DNA from: Candidatus Epilinea brevis | GTDB taxonomy: Bacteria > Chloroflexota > Anaerolineae > Epilineales > Epilineaceae | Direction: 5' to 3' | DNA length: 64,000 nucleotides | Assembly (NCBI GenBank): GCA_016710785.1 | Contig: JADJUE010000010.1 | Location: 62,001-126,000 of the forward strand | Shown: positions 55,536 through 64,000 of the stretch, piece after piece | How the letters are laid out: each line of letters opens with the position of its first letter | Numbering within the stretch: the first letter of the stretch is position 1 | Made by a program: the position numbers and the translations under genes | The notes under the pieces: model-generated | What the model was told of the DNA's origin: nothing | What the model saw: only the letters and a program-made list of their open reading frames with translations | Database searches by the model: none

Positions 55536-57683
55536 TCAAAGCGCCGCCGCCGCCTCGGCCCGCAGGCCTTCCCGCTCGGCCAGGAAGCGCTCCTGCGAGG
55601 AGACTGGCGCCTCGCCGGGCGGGGGCAGCACAGGTACATAGCTGCCGTCCGCCAGCAGGCGCCGGGCCTTGGCGGTGTCCGCCCGGCAGACGTCCAGGAT
55701 GCGGCCCAGCTCCGCCACCAGGCGCTGGTCCTCCACCGGGAACAGCACCTCGACCCGCCGATCGAGGTTGCGCGGCATCAGGTCGGCGCTGCCGACATAG
55801 ACCTCTGGCCGGCCGTCGTTGCCGAAGTAGTAGATGCGGCTGTGCTCCAGGAAGCGGCCGACCACGCTGGTGACCTGGATGTGCTCGCTCACGCCGGGAA
55901 TGCCTGGCCGAAGCGAGCAGATGCCGCGGATCATGAGGTCCACGGTGACTCCGGCCTGCGAGGCCTCGTAGAGCAGGCGGACCATGCCCGCGTCCTCCAG
56001 GCTGTTGACCTTGAAGGTCAGCCGCGCAGTCCTACCGGCCCGGGCATGTTCGATCTCGCGCCGTATCCGACGCTCCAACTCTGCGCGCAGGGTGACCGGC
56101 GCCACCAGGAGCTTGCGGTAGCGCCGCATGGCGGAGTAGCCGGTCAGATGGTTGAAGAGGTCTGTGGCGTCGGCCCCGATGGCCTCGTCGGCGGTGAAGA
56201 GCCCAAGGTCGGTGTAGAGACCGGCAGTCACCGGGTTGTAGTTGCCCGTGCCCAGATGCATGTAGCGGCGAACGCGCTCACCCTCCTTGCGCACGATGAG
56301 GAGCACCTTCGAATGGGTCTTGAGTCCCACCAGGCCGTAGACCACATGGACGCCTTCCTTCTCCAGCGCCTTGGCCCATTCGATGTTGCTGGCCTCGTCG
56401 AAGCGGGCCTTGAGTTCCACCAGCACAGCCACCTGCTTGCCGCGCTCGCGGGCCTCCAACAGCGCGTCGACCACCGGGGAGTCACGCCCCACCCGGTACA
56501 AGGTCATCTTGATGGCCAGCACGTCTGGGTCGCGGGTAGCCGCGCGCAGCAGGTCGATCACCGGGCTGAAGGCATCGTAGGGATGGTGGAGCAGGATGTC
56601 ACGATGGCGGATGGCCTCAAACAGGGCGCGACCCTCGACGTCCAGCGACGGCGGGACGAAAGGGACGAAGGGGGCCTCTTTGAGGTCGCGGCGGTCCAGA
56701 GCTTGCAGGGACATGATGTCGCGCAGGCAGAGCGGCCCGTCGAGGATGCAGATCTGCCCGTCGACCAGGTCCATCTCTTCGATGAGCAGGGCGCGGATCT
56801 CCGTCGGCATGGCGTCCTGGATCTCCATGCGAACGACGTCGGCGAAGTGCCGCTCGCGCACCGATTGCTCGATGGACACCAGCAGGTCTTCGGCCTCCTT
56901 CTCGCGAAACTGCGTGTCCGCGTCCCGGGTGATGCGGAAGGTATGCGACGAGACCACCGTCAGGCCGGGGAAGAGGCCGTCGAGATGGGCGGCGATCAGG
57001 TCCTCCAGCCAGACGAAGACCTTGCCGGCGCTGTCTTCGGGTCCGGCCGGCAGGGCCACCAGACGGGCCAAGGTGCCTGGCACCTTGATCCGCGCGAAGC
57101 GCCGCATGCCGGCGTCATCCTGGACGACCACTGCCAGGTTGATGCTCAGGTTGGAGATATGCGGGAAGGGCCGACCGGGGTCAAAGGCCAGGGGCGTCAG
57201 CACGGGTTGGATGAGCTGGTCGAAGATGCGCTTGGCGGCGGCGGCCTGGCGGGCGTTCAGCGCGGCGTGCCGCAGCACGTGGATGCCTTCGGCGGCCAGG
57301 GCCGGCAGCAGCTGATCCCGCCATACCTGGCGCGCCTGCCGCTGCAGCTCATAGGCGCCCGATCGGGCATCGCGCAGTTGCTCCGTCGGGGTGCGGCCAT
57401 CGGGCGAGGGCAGGCTGAGACCGGCTGCGGCCTGGCGCGTCAGGCCCGCCACGCGAACCATGAAGAACTCGTCCAGATTGGATTCCAGGATGGCCAGGAA
57501 CTTCACCCGCTCCAGCAGCGGGTTGCGCTCGTCCACTGCCTCTTCCAAGACCCGGGCATTGAAGGCCAGATGGCTGAGGTCACGGTTGATGAGGAGCGAC
57601 GGATCGTCGAGGCGGATGGCGCCCGGCGTGGTCGACGTGGTCGGAGTGGTCGGCGTGATGGGATCTGTTGCGGTCGTAGGCAT
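55536..57683 (-). CDS. ppk: Polyphosphate kinase 1
   Basis: 715 aa, the normal size. The N-terminal domain has LINRDLSHLAFNARVLEEA and FLAILESNLDEFFMVRVAGL. The phospho-accepting His is in GLKTHSKVLLIVRKE, followed by YMHLGTGNYNPVTAGLYTD. The second catalytic His is in FLEHSRIYYFGND. MIRGICSLRPGIPGVSEHI and DLMPRNLDRRVEVLFPVED are also typical. It reversibly polymerises the gamma-phosphate of ATP into polyphosphate on the inner membrane. The first 20 residues are a Thr/Pro-rich extension with no counterpart in most relatives. It stands alone. Confidence 0.96.
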   Translation of the reverse strand: MPTTATDPITPTTPTTSTTPGAIRLDDPSLLINRDLSHLAFNARVLEEAVDERNPLLERVKFLAILESNLDEFFMVRVAGLTRQAAAGLSLPSPDGRTPTEQLRDARSGAYELQRQARQVWRDQLLPALAAEGIHVLRHAALNARQAAAAKRIFDQLIQPVLTPLAFDPGRPFPHISNLSINLAVVVQDDAGMRRFARIKVPGTLARLVALPAGPEDSAGKVFVWLEDLIAAHLDGLFPGLTVVSSHTFRITRDADTQFREKEAEDLLVSIEQSVRERHFADVVRMEIQDAMPTEIRALLIEEMDLVDGQICILDGPLCLRDIMSLQALDRRDLKEAPFVPFVPPSLDVEGRALFEAIRHRDILLHHPYDAFSPVIDLLRAATRDPDVLAIKMTLYRVGRDSPVVDALLEARERGKQVAVLVELKARFDEASNIEWAKALEKEGVHVVYGLVGLKTHSKVLLIVRKEGERVRRYMHLGTGNYNPVTAGLYTDLGLFTADEAIGADATDLFNHLTGYSAMRRYRKLLVAPVTLRAELERRIRREIEHARAGRTARLTFKVNSLEDAGMVRLLYEASQAGVTVDLMIRGICSLRPGIPGVSEHIQVTSVVGRFLEHSRIYYFGNDGRPEVYVGSADLMPRNLDRRVEVLFPVEDQRLVAELGRILDVCRADTAKARRLLADGSYVPVLPPPGEAPVSSQERFLAEREGLRAEAAAAL

Positions 57684-57779
57684 CCGCTGATCATGAGGCG
57701 CGCGGATTAAGCGCTGGTAAAGCGTTCGCGCCAGGTGATGTGTCCGGCTACCGCGCTGTCCGACAGCACGGGGCGCCGG

Positions 57780-58815
57780 TTAGTGAGCTGCAAACCCTTC
57801 CGCCAGCACCTTGCGGCGCTCGGTCAGGCATCCGCACCACAGGTCACCGACCGCGGACCAGGCCGGCCAGGCCTCCGACCAGGCGGCCAGGGTGTCGGCC
57901 TCGTCGGCCAGCAGCGCGTCCAGGCCGCGCAGGGCGGGGTCGGCCAGGCCCAGGCCGCCGGCACCGCGCATAAGGCCCTCGAGCATCCGGCGGCGTTCAC
58001 CGGCCGGCGCACCCAAGCCCAGGCCATGAGCGATCGCGGCGATGTCGCGGCGGGTGATGTAGATGCCGGCGGAGCGGGGCAGAAGCAGCGCTTCCACCAC
58101 GGCAGCCAGGTCCGGGTTGTCCGATCGGTTGTCCGGTCGGTCGACCGGTATCCGGTCGGTCGCCAGGTCGGTGGCCGTTGCCACCCGCCGCCAGCGGTAC
58201 CGCCCAGGCCGGCACCTCATCGGTGGACCTTCCGCTGCCGTCCGAGCTGCCCGTGTAGCGGGGCGGGGGCGGGAGGTCCGGCAGCTGGGGGTCTACGATG
58301 GTGTCCGGCAGGGCATTGAGCAACAGTCCGAGGCTCAGCGCGCCCAGGGTCTGGTAGAAGGGGTGGGGCTGGAGGCGGCGCAAGGCGGCCACGCAGAGCG
58401 GCGCCCAGAGCGCCAGATGCTCGGTGAGCAGCCGCTCGGCCAGCGCTTCCTGTCCGCCGGCCGCCATGTCGGCGAGGGCCAGCAACTGCAAGCCCAGGTG
58501 GTCGTCCGCCGCGGCGCGCAGGCCGGCCGGGGGCGCCCAACCGGCATCGCGATAGAGGGCGCGCAGGCGAGCGGTAGCGGGCGCGTCGAGCATGCCCGAG
58601 GGGTCCAGGAAGACGCTCTCGTAGGGCGGCAGGTTGAAGCCGAAGAGCCGCTGATGCTCGGCCGCCAGTTCGGTCAGGTCGGCGGAGCCGGCGCGGTCCA
58701 GGCTGTCGGCCAGTTCCGGCAGGGCCGCCAGGAGCGGCAGGTCCTCCAAGCGCAGTTCCTCCACCCACAGGCGGCCGAGAAGTTGAAGCGCGCGAGCGTG
58801 AGCGGGGTCGATCAT
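57780..58815 (-). CDS. TorD-like molybdoenzyme chaperone, frameshifted
   Basis: From the ATG at 58815 the N-terminal part matches TorD/DmsD chaperones (ALQLLGRLWVEELRLEDLPL, then EYL-like LTELAAEHQRLFGFNLPPYE and VFLDPSGMLDAPATARLRAL). The C-terminal domain sits in another frame (AAVVEALLLPRSAGIYITRR, RRMLEGLMRGAGGLGLADPA) and ends at 57780. The shift falls near 58150-58200, next to a GGCGGCGGG run, and is probably a sequencing error. Such chaperones bind the twin-arginine leader and help insert the molybdenum cofactor. No molybdoenzyme gene is adjacent. No clear ribosome-binding site precedes the start. Confidence 0.7.
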
Positions 58816-59056
58816 GGGCGGGGCACCAGTGGGGAACAAGAGGGTCGGCCGGTCGCGGGGGCAGTCCGGGGGACCGACGGGGCGACGGGACCAAGGCGAT
58901 GGACCGGCGGACCGACGGGGCGAAGCGCGGCAAGGATGCCACGGCGGGGCGACGGGGACAAGGGGCAGCGGATGATCGGGACGGCGCTTCCTGATATCAT
59001 TCGCCGGTCGCCGCCACGGCGACCCCTGCCTTTCGCCCACCAGAGCGGAGCCTGAC

Positions 59057-59863
59057 TTGGCCACCACGACCCTCCAGATCCGCCGCCTCGGTCCCGTCAC
59101 CTGGGTGCTGATGGACCGCGCGGCGCAGCGGAACGCCTTCAACCCGACCATGATCGCCGAGCTGACGGATGTCTTCCGGTCGCTGTCCCAGCATCCGGAC
59201 GACTCGCGGGTGGTCGTGCTGGCCGGCGAGGGCGACATCTTCTCCGCCGGGGCGGACGTGGATTGGATGCGGTCCATGGGAACCTTGGGGGTAGAGGCGA
59301 ACATCGCCGATGCCCACCTGCTGGCGGACCTGTTCCAGGCCATCCGCGACTGCCCGCTGCCGGTGATCGCCCGGGTGCAGGGCGCGGCGATGGGCGGGGG
59401 ATCGGGTCTGGTGGCGGCCTGCGACCTGGCGGTGGCGGCGGAGGGCACGCGCTTCGCCTTCAGCGAGGCGCGCCTGGGCATCGTTCCCGCGGTGATCTCG
59501 CCCTTCGTGCTGTCCAAGGTGAACCCCGGACCCGGGCGCGAACTCTTCCTCACCGGCGAGACCTTCGACGCCCAGCGGGCACGGGAGATCGGGCTGGTCA
59601 GCCGGGTGGTCCCGGCGGCGCAACTGGACGAAGCCGTGGAGGAGCGGGTGGGGGCCTTGTTGGCCGCCGGTCCCGAGGCGCAGGCGGCCATCAAGCAGTT
59701 GGTCCCGCTGGTGCTGGCGGCCAACAGCCCCGCCGCGATGCGCGACTACAGCACCCGACTCATCGCTGAGCGGCGGGCCTCCACCGAAGGGCGCGAGGGG
59801 CTGACGGCCTTCCTGGAGCGGCGGCGGCCGGCGTGGATGGCGGGCGAGTCGAGCGGGCGTTAG
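59057..59863 (+). CDS. Enoyl-CoA hydratase/isomerase, methylglutaconyl-CoA-hydratase-like
   Basis: 268 aa from a TTG start. Crotonase features are clear: the oxyanion hole segments IFSAGADVDWM and VQGAAMGGGSGLVAACDLAV, and a catalytic Glu in AFSEARLGIVPAVISPFVL. That last segment is characteristic of methylglutaconyl-CoA hydratases of leucine breakdown, though other leucine genes are absent from the window. The substrate therefore stays provisional. The stop overlaps the convergent Rrf2 gene stop (TTAG). Confidence 0.88.
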   Translation: MATTTLQIRRLGPVTWVLMDRAAQRNAFNPTMIAELTDVFRSLSQHPDDSRVVVLAGEGDIFSAGADVDWMRSMGTLGVEANIADAHLLADLFQAIRDCPLPVIARVQGAAMGGGSGLVAACDLAVAAEGTRFAFSEARLGIVPAVISPFVLSKVNPGPGRELFLTGETFDAQRAREIGLVSRVVPAAQLDEAVEERVGALLAAGPEAQAAIKQLVPLVLAANSPAAMRDYSTRLIAERRASTEGREGLTAFLERRRPAWMAGESSGR

Positions 59864-60264
59864 CTGAGAAGGTCGGCGAAGCGCGTGACCGCCAGCTGCG
59901 CGTTGAGCGCTTCCTGGGCGGCCGACCAGGCATCGTGGACCGCACAGCGCTGCAGCTCGGAGCAATTGCGGCCCCACAGCAGGCAGGCCCGGGGCGAGGC
60001 GGGCGCCTCGACAGCGCGAATGACATCCAGCAGGCTGATCTCGGCGGCGGGGCGGGTCAGGCGATAGCCGCCGTGCCGACCGGCCATGGCCTCCACCACG
60101 CCCCCTTGCACCAGGGCCGCCAGGATCTGCGGCAAGAACTTGGGCGGCACTGCTGTGGTGGCCGCGATCTCACGCGCCTTGCGCCGGCCGCTGCCGGCAC
60201 GCTGGGCCAGGTCCAGAACCGCACGCACCGCGTAGTCACCGCGCTTGGAGAGTTCGATTTGCAT
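59860..60264 (-). CDS. Rrf2-family transcriptional regulator with three-Cys motif
   Basis: About 134 aa from the ATG at 60264 (MQIELSKRGDYAVRAVLDLA), the family's usual N-terminus; a longer frame to 60288 lacks support. A winged helix-turn-helix follows (AREIAATTAVPPKFLPQILA, then GRHGGYRLTRPA). Three Cys with C-x6-C-x5-C spacing (ACLLWGRNCSELQRC) could hold an Fe-S cluster, as in IscR, NsrR and RirA. It would sense iron-sulphur status, nitric oxide or iron. No target gene is obvious nearby. Confidence 0.88.
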   Translation of the reverse strand: MQIELSKRGDYAVRAVLDLAQRAGSGRRKAREIAATTAVPPKFLPQILAALVQGGVVEAMAGRHGGYRLTRPAAEISLLDVIRAVEAPASPRACLLWGRNCSELQRCAVHDAWSAAQEALNAQLAVTRFADLLS

Positions 60265-60437
60265 GGGGGTGATTCTGGCAGCGGGCACCGTGGATGCAAA
60301 GCAGACCGCGCGTCTGTTCGCCAGGCAGCTACGCCAACTTCCGGGCTAGACGAACCAGAAGTGCCCTGCGCCAGAAGCCCCCTGGTTCATCAGCTGATGG
60401 ACCGCTGACGGGATTGGAAAGGCGGTATGCCCGTATC

Positions 60438-60466
60438 TTGATCACGCCTTTATCGTTTGTTATGAT
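60438..60466 (+). promoter_or_regulatory. Sigma-70-type promoter for the DUF11 gene
   Basis: TTGATC (60438-60443), a 17-nt spacer and TATGAT (60461-60466) form a good consensus-like promoter in a locally AT-rich stretch. The leader to the ATG at 60599 would be about 125 nt. Confidence 0.55.
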
Positions 60467-60598
60467 GGCCACGCTTCCGCCCAAAGCCATTGGGTGAGGG
60501 GTGCTGTTGCCATCAATCCATGACGCAGAGCATCGCGTCGGGAAACCCCATCCGTTACCGTCTTGCCGCCACCGTGCCCCGCAGAGGAGACCCTGCAC

Positions 60599-63500
60599 AT
60601 GACTTCGATGACCGTTCCCCGCGTCGGACACCTTCGATCTGCCTTAAGCAAGGTACCCCTCGTCGGGCTACTGGCCCTCCTCTTCGGGGTACTGCTCGCC
60701 GGCCCCGCGGCGGCGCAGGCACCGGCCGACGGCCGGGCCGCCGCGCCGGTCCCCGCGCTCAGCGGCAGCAGCAACAACCGCGCGCATCTGGACGCCGCCG
60801 GCAAGCGCGCCGCGCCTGTCGCCATCGGTCGGCTGGCGCCGGACGCCGCCGACGCCGTGGCGCAGATCGCGGTGCCTTATCCGGAATGCTCGCTGGGCTT
60901 CCGCGCCGGCAACTTCCCGGTGCTGGCCCCTGGCACGCATACCTTTGACACGGATGCCCTGACCCTGGACGGCAATCCCGTCACGGGCGCCGTGGCGACC
61001 GGCGGGGTGGCCGTCTTCCCCTTCGTCAACATCACCGTGCCGGCTGGGGTGGTCATCCGCGGCGTCGGCTCGCGCCCCCTGGCGCTCTTGTCGCATGGTC
61101 CCATCACCATCGCCGGCACGGTGCAGGTGGACGGTAGCAGCGCCACGCCCACCGCACCGGGTTGCCAGCCTCGCACGGCGTCGCCGGGCGGCGCGGGCGG
61201 CGGCGCGGGCGGCCTGGGGCTTCTCGCCGGCCCCGGCGTGGGCCAGCCGGGCGTAGGCCCCGGCGGCGGCTTCGTGCCGCTCGGCAACTTCGCCGGCGGC
61301 GGCGGCGGCGGCTTCGGCGGTGCGGGCGGCGCGGGCGGCGCCAACGGCGCGGCCGGCGGCGCGGGCGGCCCCGCCTACGGCAACCTGGCCAGCAACCTAC
61401 AGGGCGGCAGCGGCGGCGCTGCCGGCAGCGCCAGCTCGTCGTGCTCCGCGGCGTCGGGCGGCGGCGCCGGCGGCGCCGTGCTGCTTTCCAGCCCGTCCAC
61501 CATCACCATCGCCGGCGGCGGCCTCGTGTCGGCCAACGGCGGCAACGGCGCGCTCAGCGACACCGGCGCCTCCGGCGGCGGCTCCGGCGGCGGCATCGTG
61601 CTGGTGGCCCAGAACGTCAACAACGGCGGCACCCTGCGCGCCAACGGCGGCGTGGGCGGCAGCGGCGGCTGCTGCGGCGGCGGCGGCGCGGGCGGGGGCG
61701 GGCGCATCCACGTCTCGGCCTTCGCCATCACCGTCGGCGGCACCCAGGTGGCCGCGGGCGGCGCCTCGAGCGGCAATGCCGGCGGCGCCGCTGGCGTGGC
61801 GGGCGTGGTGACGCAGGACCTGCAGGGGCTGCTCTACCGCTGCCAGAGCGACATGGCGGTGAACAAGGCCTGCTATGCGCGCCCGCTCTCCGGCCCGCCG
61901 ACCAACGACCCGGACGTCCTCTACGCCGGCCAGCAATGGATCTGCGACATCACGATCAGCCATCGCTTCCTCGGCGAGGCCGACTACGTTCCGGGCGTCT
62001 TCATCCAGGACTTCGCCCTCACCGACACGTTCCCGGCGGGCCTCACCTACGTGGTCACCACGGTGGCCACCGAGATGAACGGCAACGTGGGCGCCGCGCC
62101 GGTCTGCTCGGCCCCACCGCTGGCCGGACCGGGGACCATCAACTGCAGCGGCTTGGACCTACAGACGGGCGGCAGCGACACTTTCCAGATCGCCTTCACC
62201 TCCAGCCCGAGCTTCGTGGCCACCGCGCCCACCGGCGAGCTGCCGGTGACCAACACGGCCTGCCTCGTCCTGCCGCTCCCAGTTCTGGACGTCAATGCGG
62301 CGAACGACTGCGGCTCGGACACAGACATCGTGAAAGACCTGGCGGACCTCAGGATCACGAAGTTCGTCGAGCCCTTCGGCACGGTGCGGGCCGGACAGGT
62401 CTTCACCTACACCATCTTCGTGGACAACCTGGGCCCGAGCACGGCGCGCACCGCGGTGATCTCGGACACCCTGCTCTCGAGCGGCAACGTCTCGATCCAG
62501 AGCTGCGCCTTCTCGGTGAGCCAGGGCGGCGGGTCGATCACGCAGTTCACCTGCACCACGGGCAACCTGGTCTCGACCCAGTTCGGCTCGGACATCGGCA
62601 CCTTCGCCACCAGCTTCCTGGAGCCGCTCACGCCTGACAGCCAGGGCCGGCTGCGCGCCTCGTTCCGCCTGGTGGCGAACCAGGACATCAAGGTGACCAA
62701 CACGGCGCGGGTGACCTCGCTCACCCCCGACCCGGACATGAGCAACAACTTCACCTCGACCTTCCTCGCCGTCACGGGCGTGACCAACCTGGCCTGACCA
62801 AGACGGCCACGGCTGAGGAGCAGCAGACCAACCAGCCAGGGCTCATCTTCAACAACGCCATCTTCGGCCAGGTCTTCCCGACCGCGCCGAACTACTTCGC
62901 CTCCACGCGGGTCACCGCCGGGCGGCGCATCGAGTACCGCCTGACGGTGAGCAACACCGGCCCCTCGCGGGCCGAGCGGGTGGTCCTGCAGGACCGGCTG
63001 CCCGGCGGCGTGCGCATCTACCAGGGCTCGGTGGTGGCGACGCTTGACCCGGCCGGCGCCGCGCCGCTGGTGACCCTGCCCGCCGGCACCTGCGCCACGG
63101 GCACGCCGGGCGATCCGCTCGACAAGCTGACCTGCGGCCTGGGGACGATGCAGGTGGGCGACGTGGCCACGCTGGTGTTCCAGGTGGTCACCGATTCCAC
63201 CCTGCCGGCCGGCGCGGTGCTGGAGAACGACGCCTTGGTGACGGCCGACACCCTGGAGCTCAACACCACCAACAACCTGGCGTTCACCCAGAACACGGTG
63301 CTGGCCGCGGCGGACATGTCGCTGACCAAGAGCAACATGGGCGAGGTGGTGACGGGCGTGAACCCGCTGACCGGCGAGCTCATCGTGACCGACACGGCCA
63401 ACGCGGTGACCGCGGGCATGCTCCTGCGCTACCAGCTGTCGGCGACCAACAACGGACCTAGCCAGGCCCTGAACGTCACCGTCAAGGACACCCTGCCGTC

Positions 63501-64000
63501 GACCGCCCTCGTCAACTACGTGCGGGCTTACGGCGCCGACTGCCGGCCGGATGACGTGCAGCAGAACATCCTCTTCTGCAACCTGGGCACCATCCCCGCC
63601 GGCGGCCGCAAGACCTTCGACATCTACGTGCGGGTGAAGTCCTCCGTGCCCGCCGGGACCAACCTGGCGAACACGGCGGAGATCCAGTTCTACCCGTCGA
63701 ACACCCCCGGCCAGCCGGCGCCGGTGGCGCCCTTGAGCGCTGGGGCGAAGCTGACGGGCGGCCGCTCGGCCGCCGCTGACGCCAAGCCTGCCGGCAAGAA
63801 CCAGGTGATCAACCCCAACCTGCTCATGGTCTGGGATCCGCTCGCCGCCAACAACGTCGCCACGAGCAACGCCGTGGTGAACGCCGTGGCCGACGTGGGC
63901 GGCGGACCGGCGGCTGTCGGCGCGCCCCTCGGCTTGACCAAGGTCGACGTGCCAGCCGAGCCGCGGCTGGACCGGCAGCAGGAGCCCGACCTGGCCATCG
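60599..64000 (+). CDS. Secreted Gly-rich DUF11-repeat protein, frameshifted, continues beyond the window
   Basis: The ATG at 60599 has GAGGAG 9 nt upstream and a signal peptide (VPLVGLLALLFGVLLAGPAA). Residues about 190-400 are Gly-rich, broken by SPSTITIAGGGLVSANGG and GGTLRANGGVGGSGG repeats, like autotransporter or PGRS-type surface proteins. DUF11-type beta-sandwiches follow (VRAGQVFTYTIFVDNLGPST, then DPDMSNNFTSTFLAV). The frame stops at 62797. Adding one C near 62793 restores LALTKTATAEEQQT and further repeats (RIEYRLTVSNTGPSRAERVV, LLRYQLSATNNGPSQALNVT) to the window edge, where the gene is cut. It is a surface or matrix protein. Confidence 0.8.

Overview
The window is high-GC bacterial chromosome, almost certainly from a Chloroflexota (Anaerolineae-like) organism. 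This is inferred from gene style: large secreted von Willebrand A (VWA) and beta-propeller proteins with long Pro/Thr/Ser linkers followed by a Tyr-Leu-Pro (YLP-type) segment, a cyclase-ATPase-TPR fusion, and a fused Fe-S/NrfD subunit. It reads like a metagenome or draft assembly. Several genes carry single-base indels, often in G or C runs, and two low-complexity blocks (20341-20955, almost pure G/C; 25962-25999, poly-C) interrupt genes and are probably assembly or base-calling artefacts.

Layout. 210-6939: a secreted double-VWA protein, a terminator, then an ECF sigma factor, a zinc-finger anti-sigma factor and a secreted propeller/degenerate-VWA protein joined by ATGA overlaps. 7234-12581: a MacAB-type export system (adaptor, ATPase, permease; three frameshifts) followed by a two-component system. 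12673-15834: a copper-type locus with a His-rich secreted peptide, a periplasmic protein and a CopC-CopD fusion. 16351-25962: a second sigma/anti-sigma/propeller module and a second double-VWA protein, split by a mobile region holding a broken AbiEii-like toxin locus, an inverted-repeat-bounded OmdA/YdeI gene and an IS66-family element.

26080-39254: an MFS transporter with a membrane partner, a class III cyclase/NB-ARC/TPR signalling protein, a 4Fe-4S/NrfD fusion with a decayed partial duplicate downstream, a serine hydrolase, an alkaline-phosphatase-superfamily enzyme and a glycosyltransferase. 39299-55319: more secreted propeller and VWA proteins (one with a PEP-CTERM-like tail, one a lipoprotein), two multi-pass membrane proteins, an M20 peptidase and a pterin dehydratase. 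55536-60264: polyphosphate kinase, a TorD-like chaperone (frameshifted), an enoyl-CoA hydratase and an Rrf2 regulator. 60599-64000: a Gly-rich secreted DUF11-type repeat protein that runs off the window.

The theme is envelope biology. Two parallel modules each pair an ECF sigma factor and membrane anti-sigma with a co-translated secreted propeller and a nearby double-VWA protein. They look like a duplicated surface-sensing or adhesion system and are the best candidate here for something undescribed.
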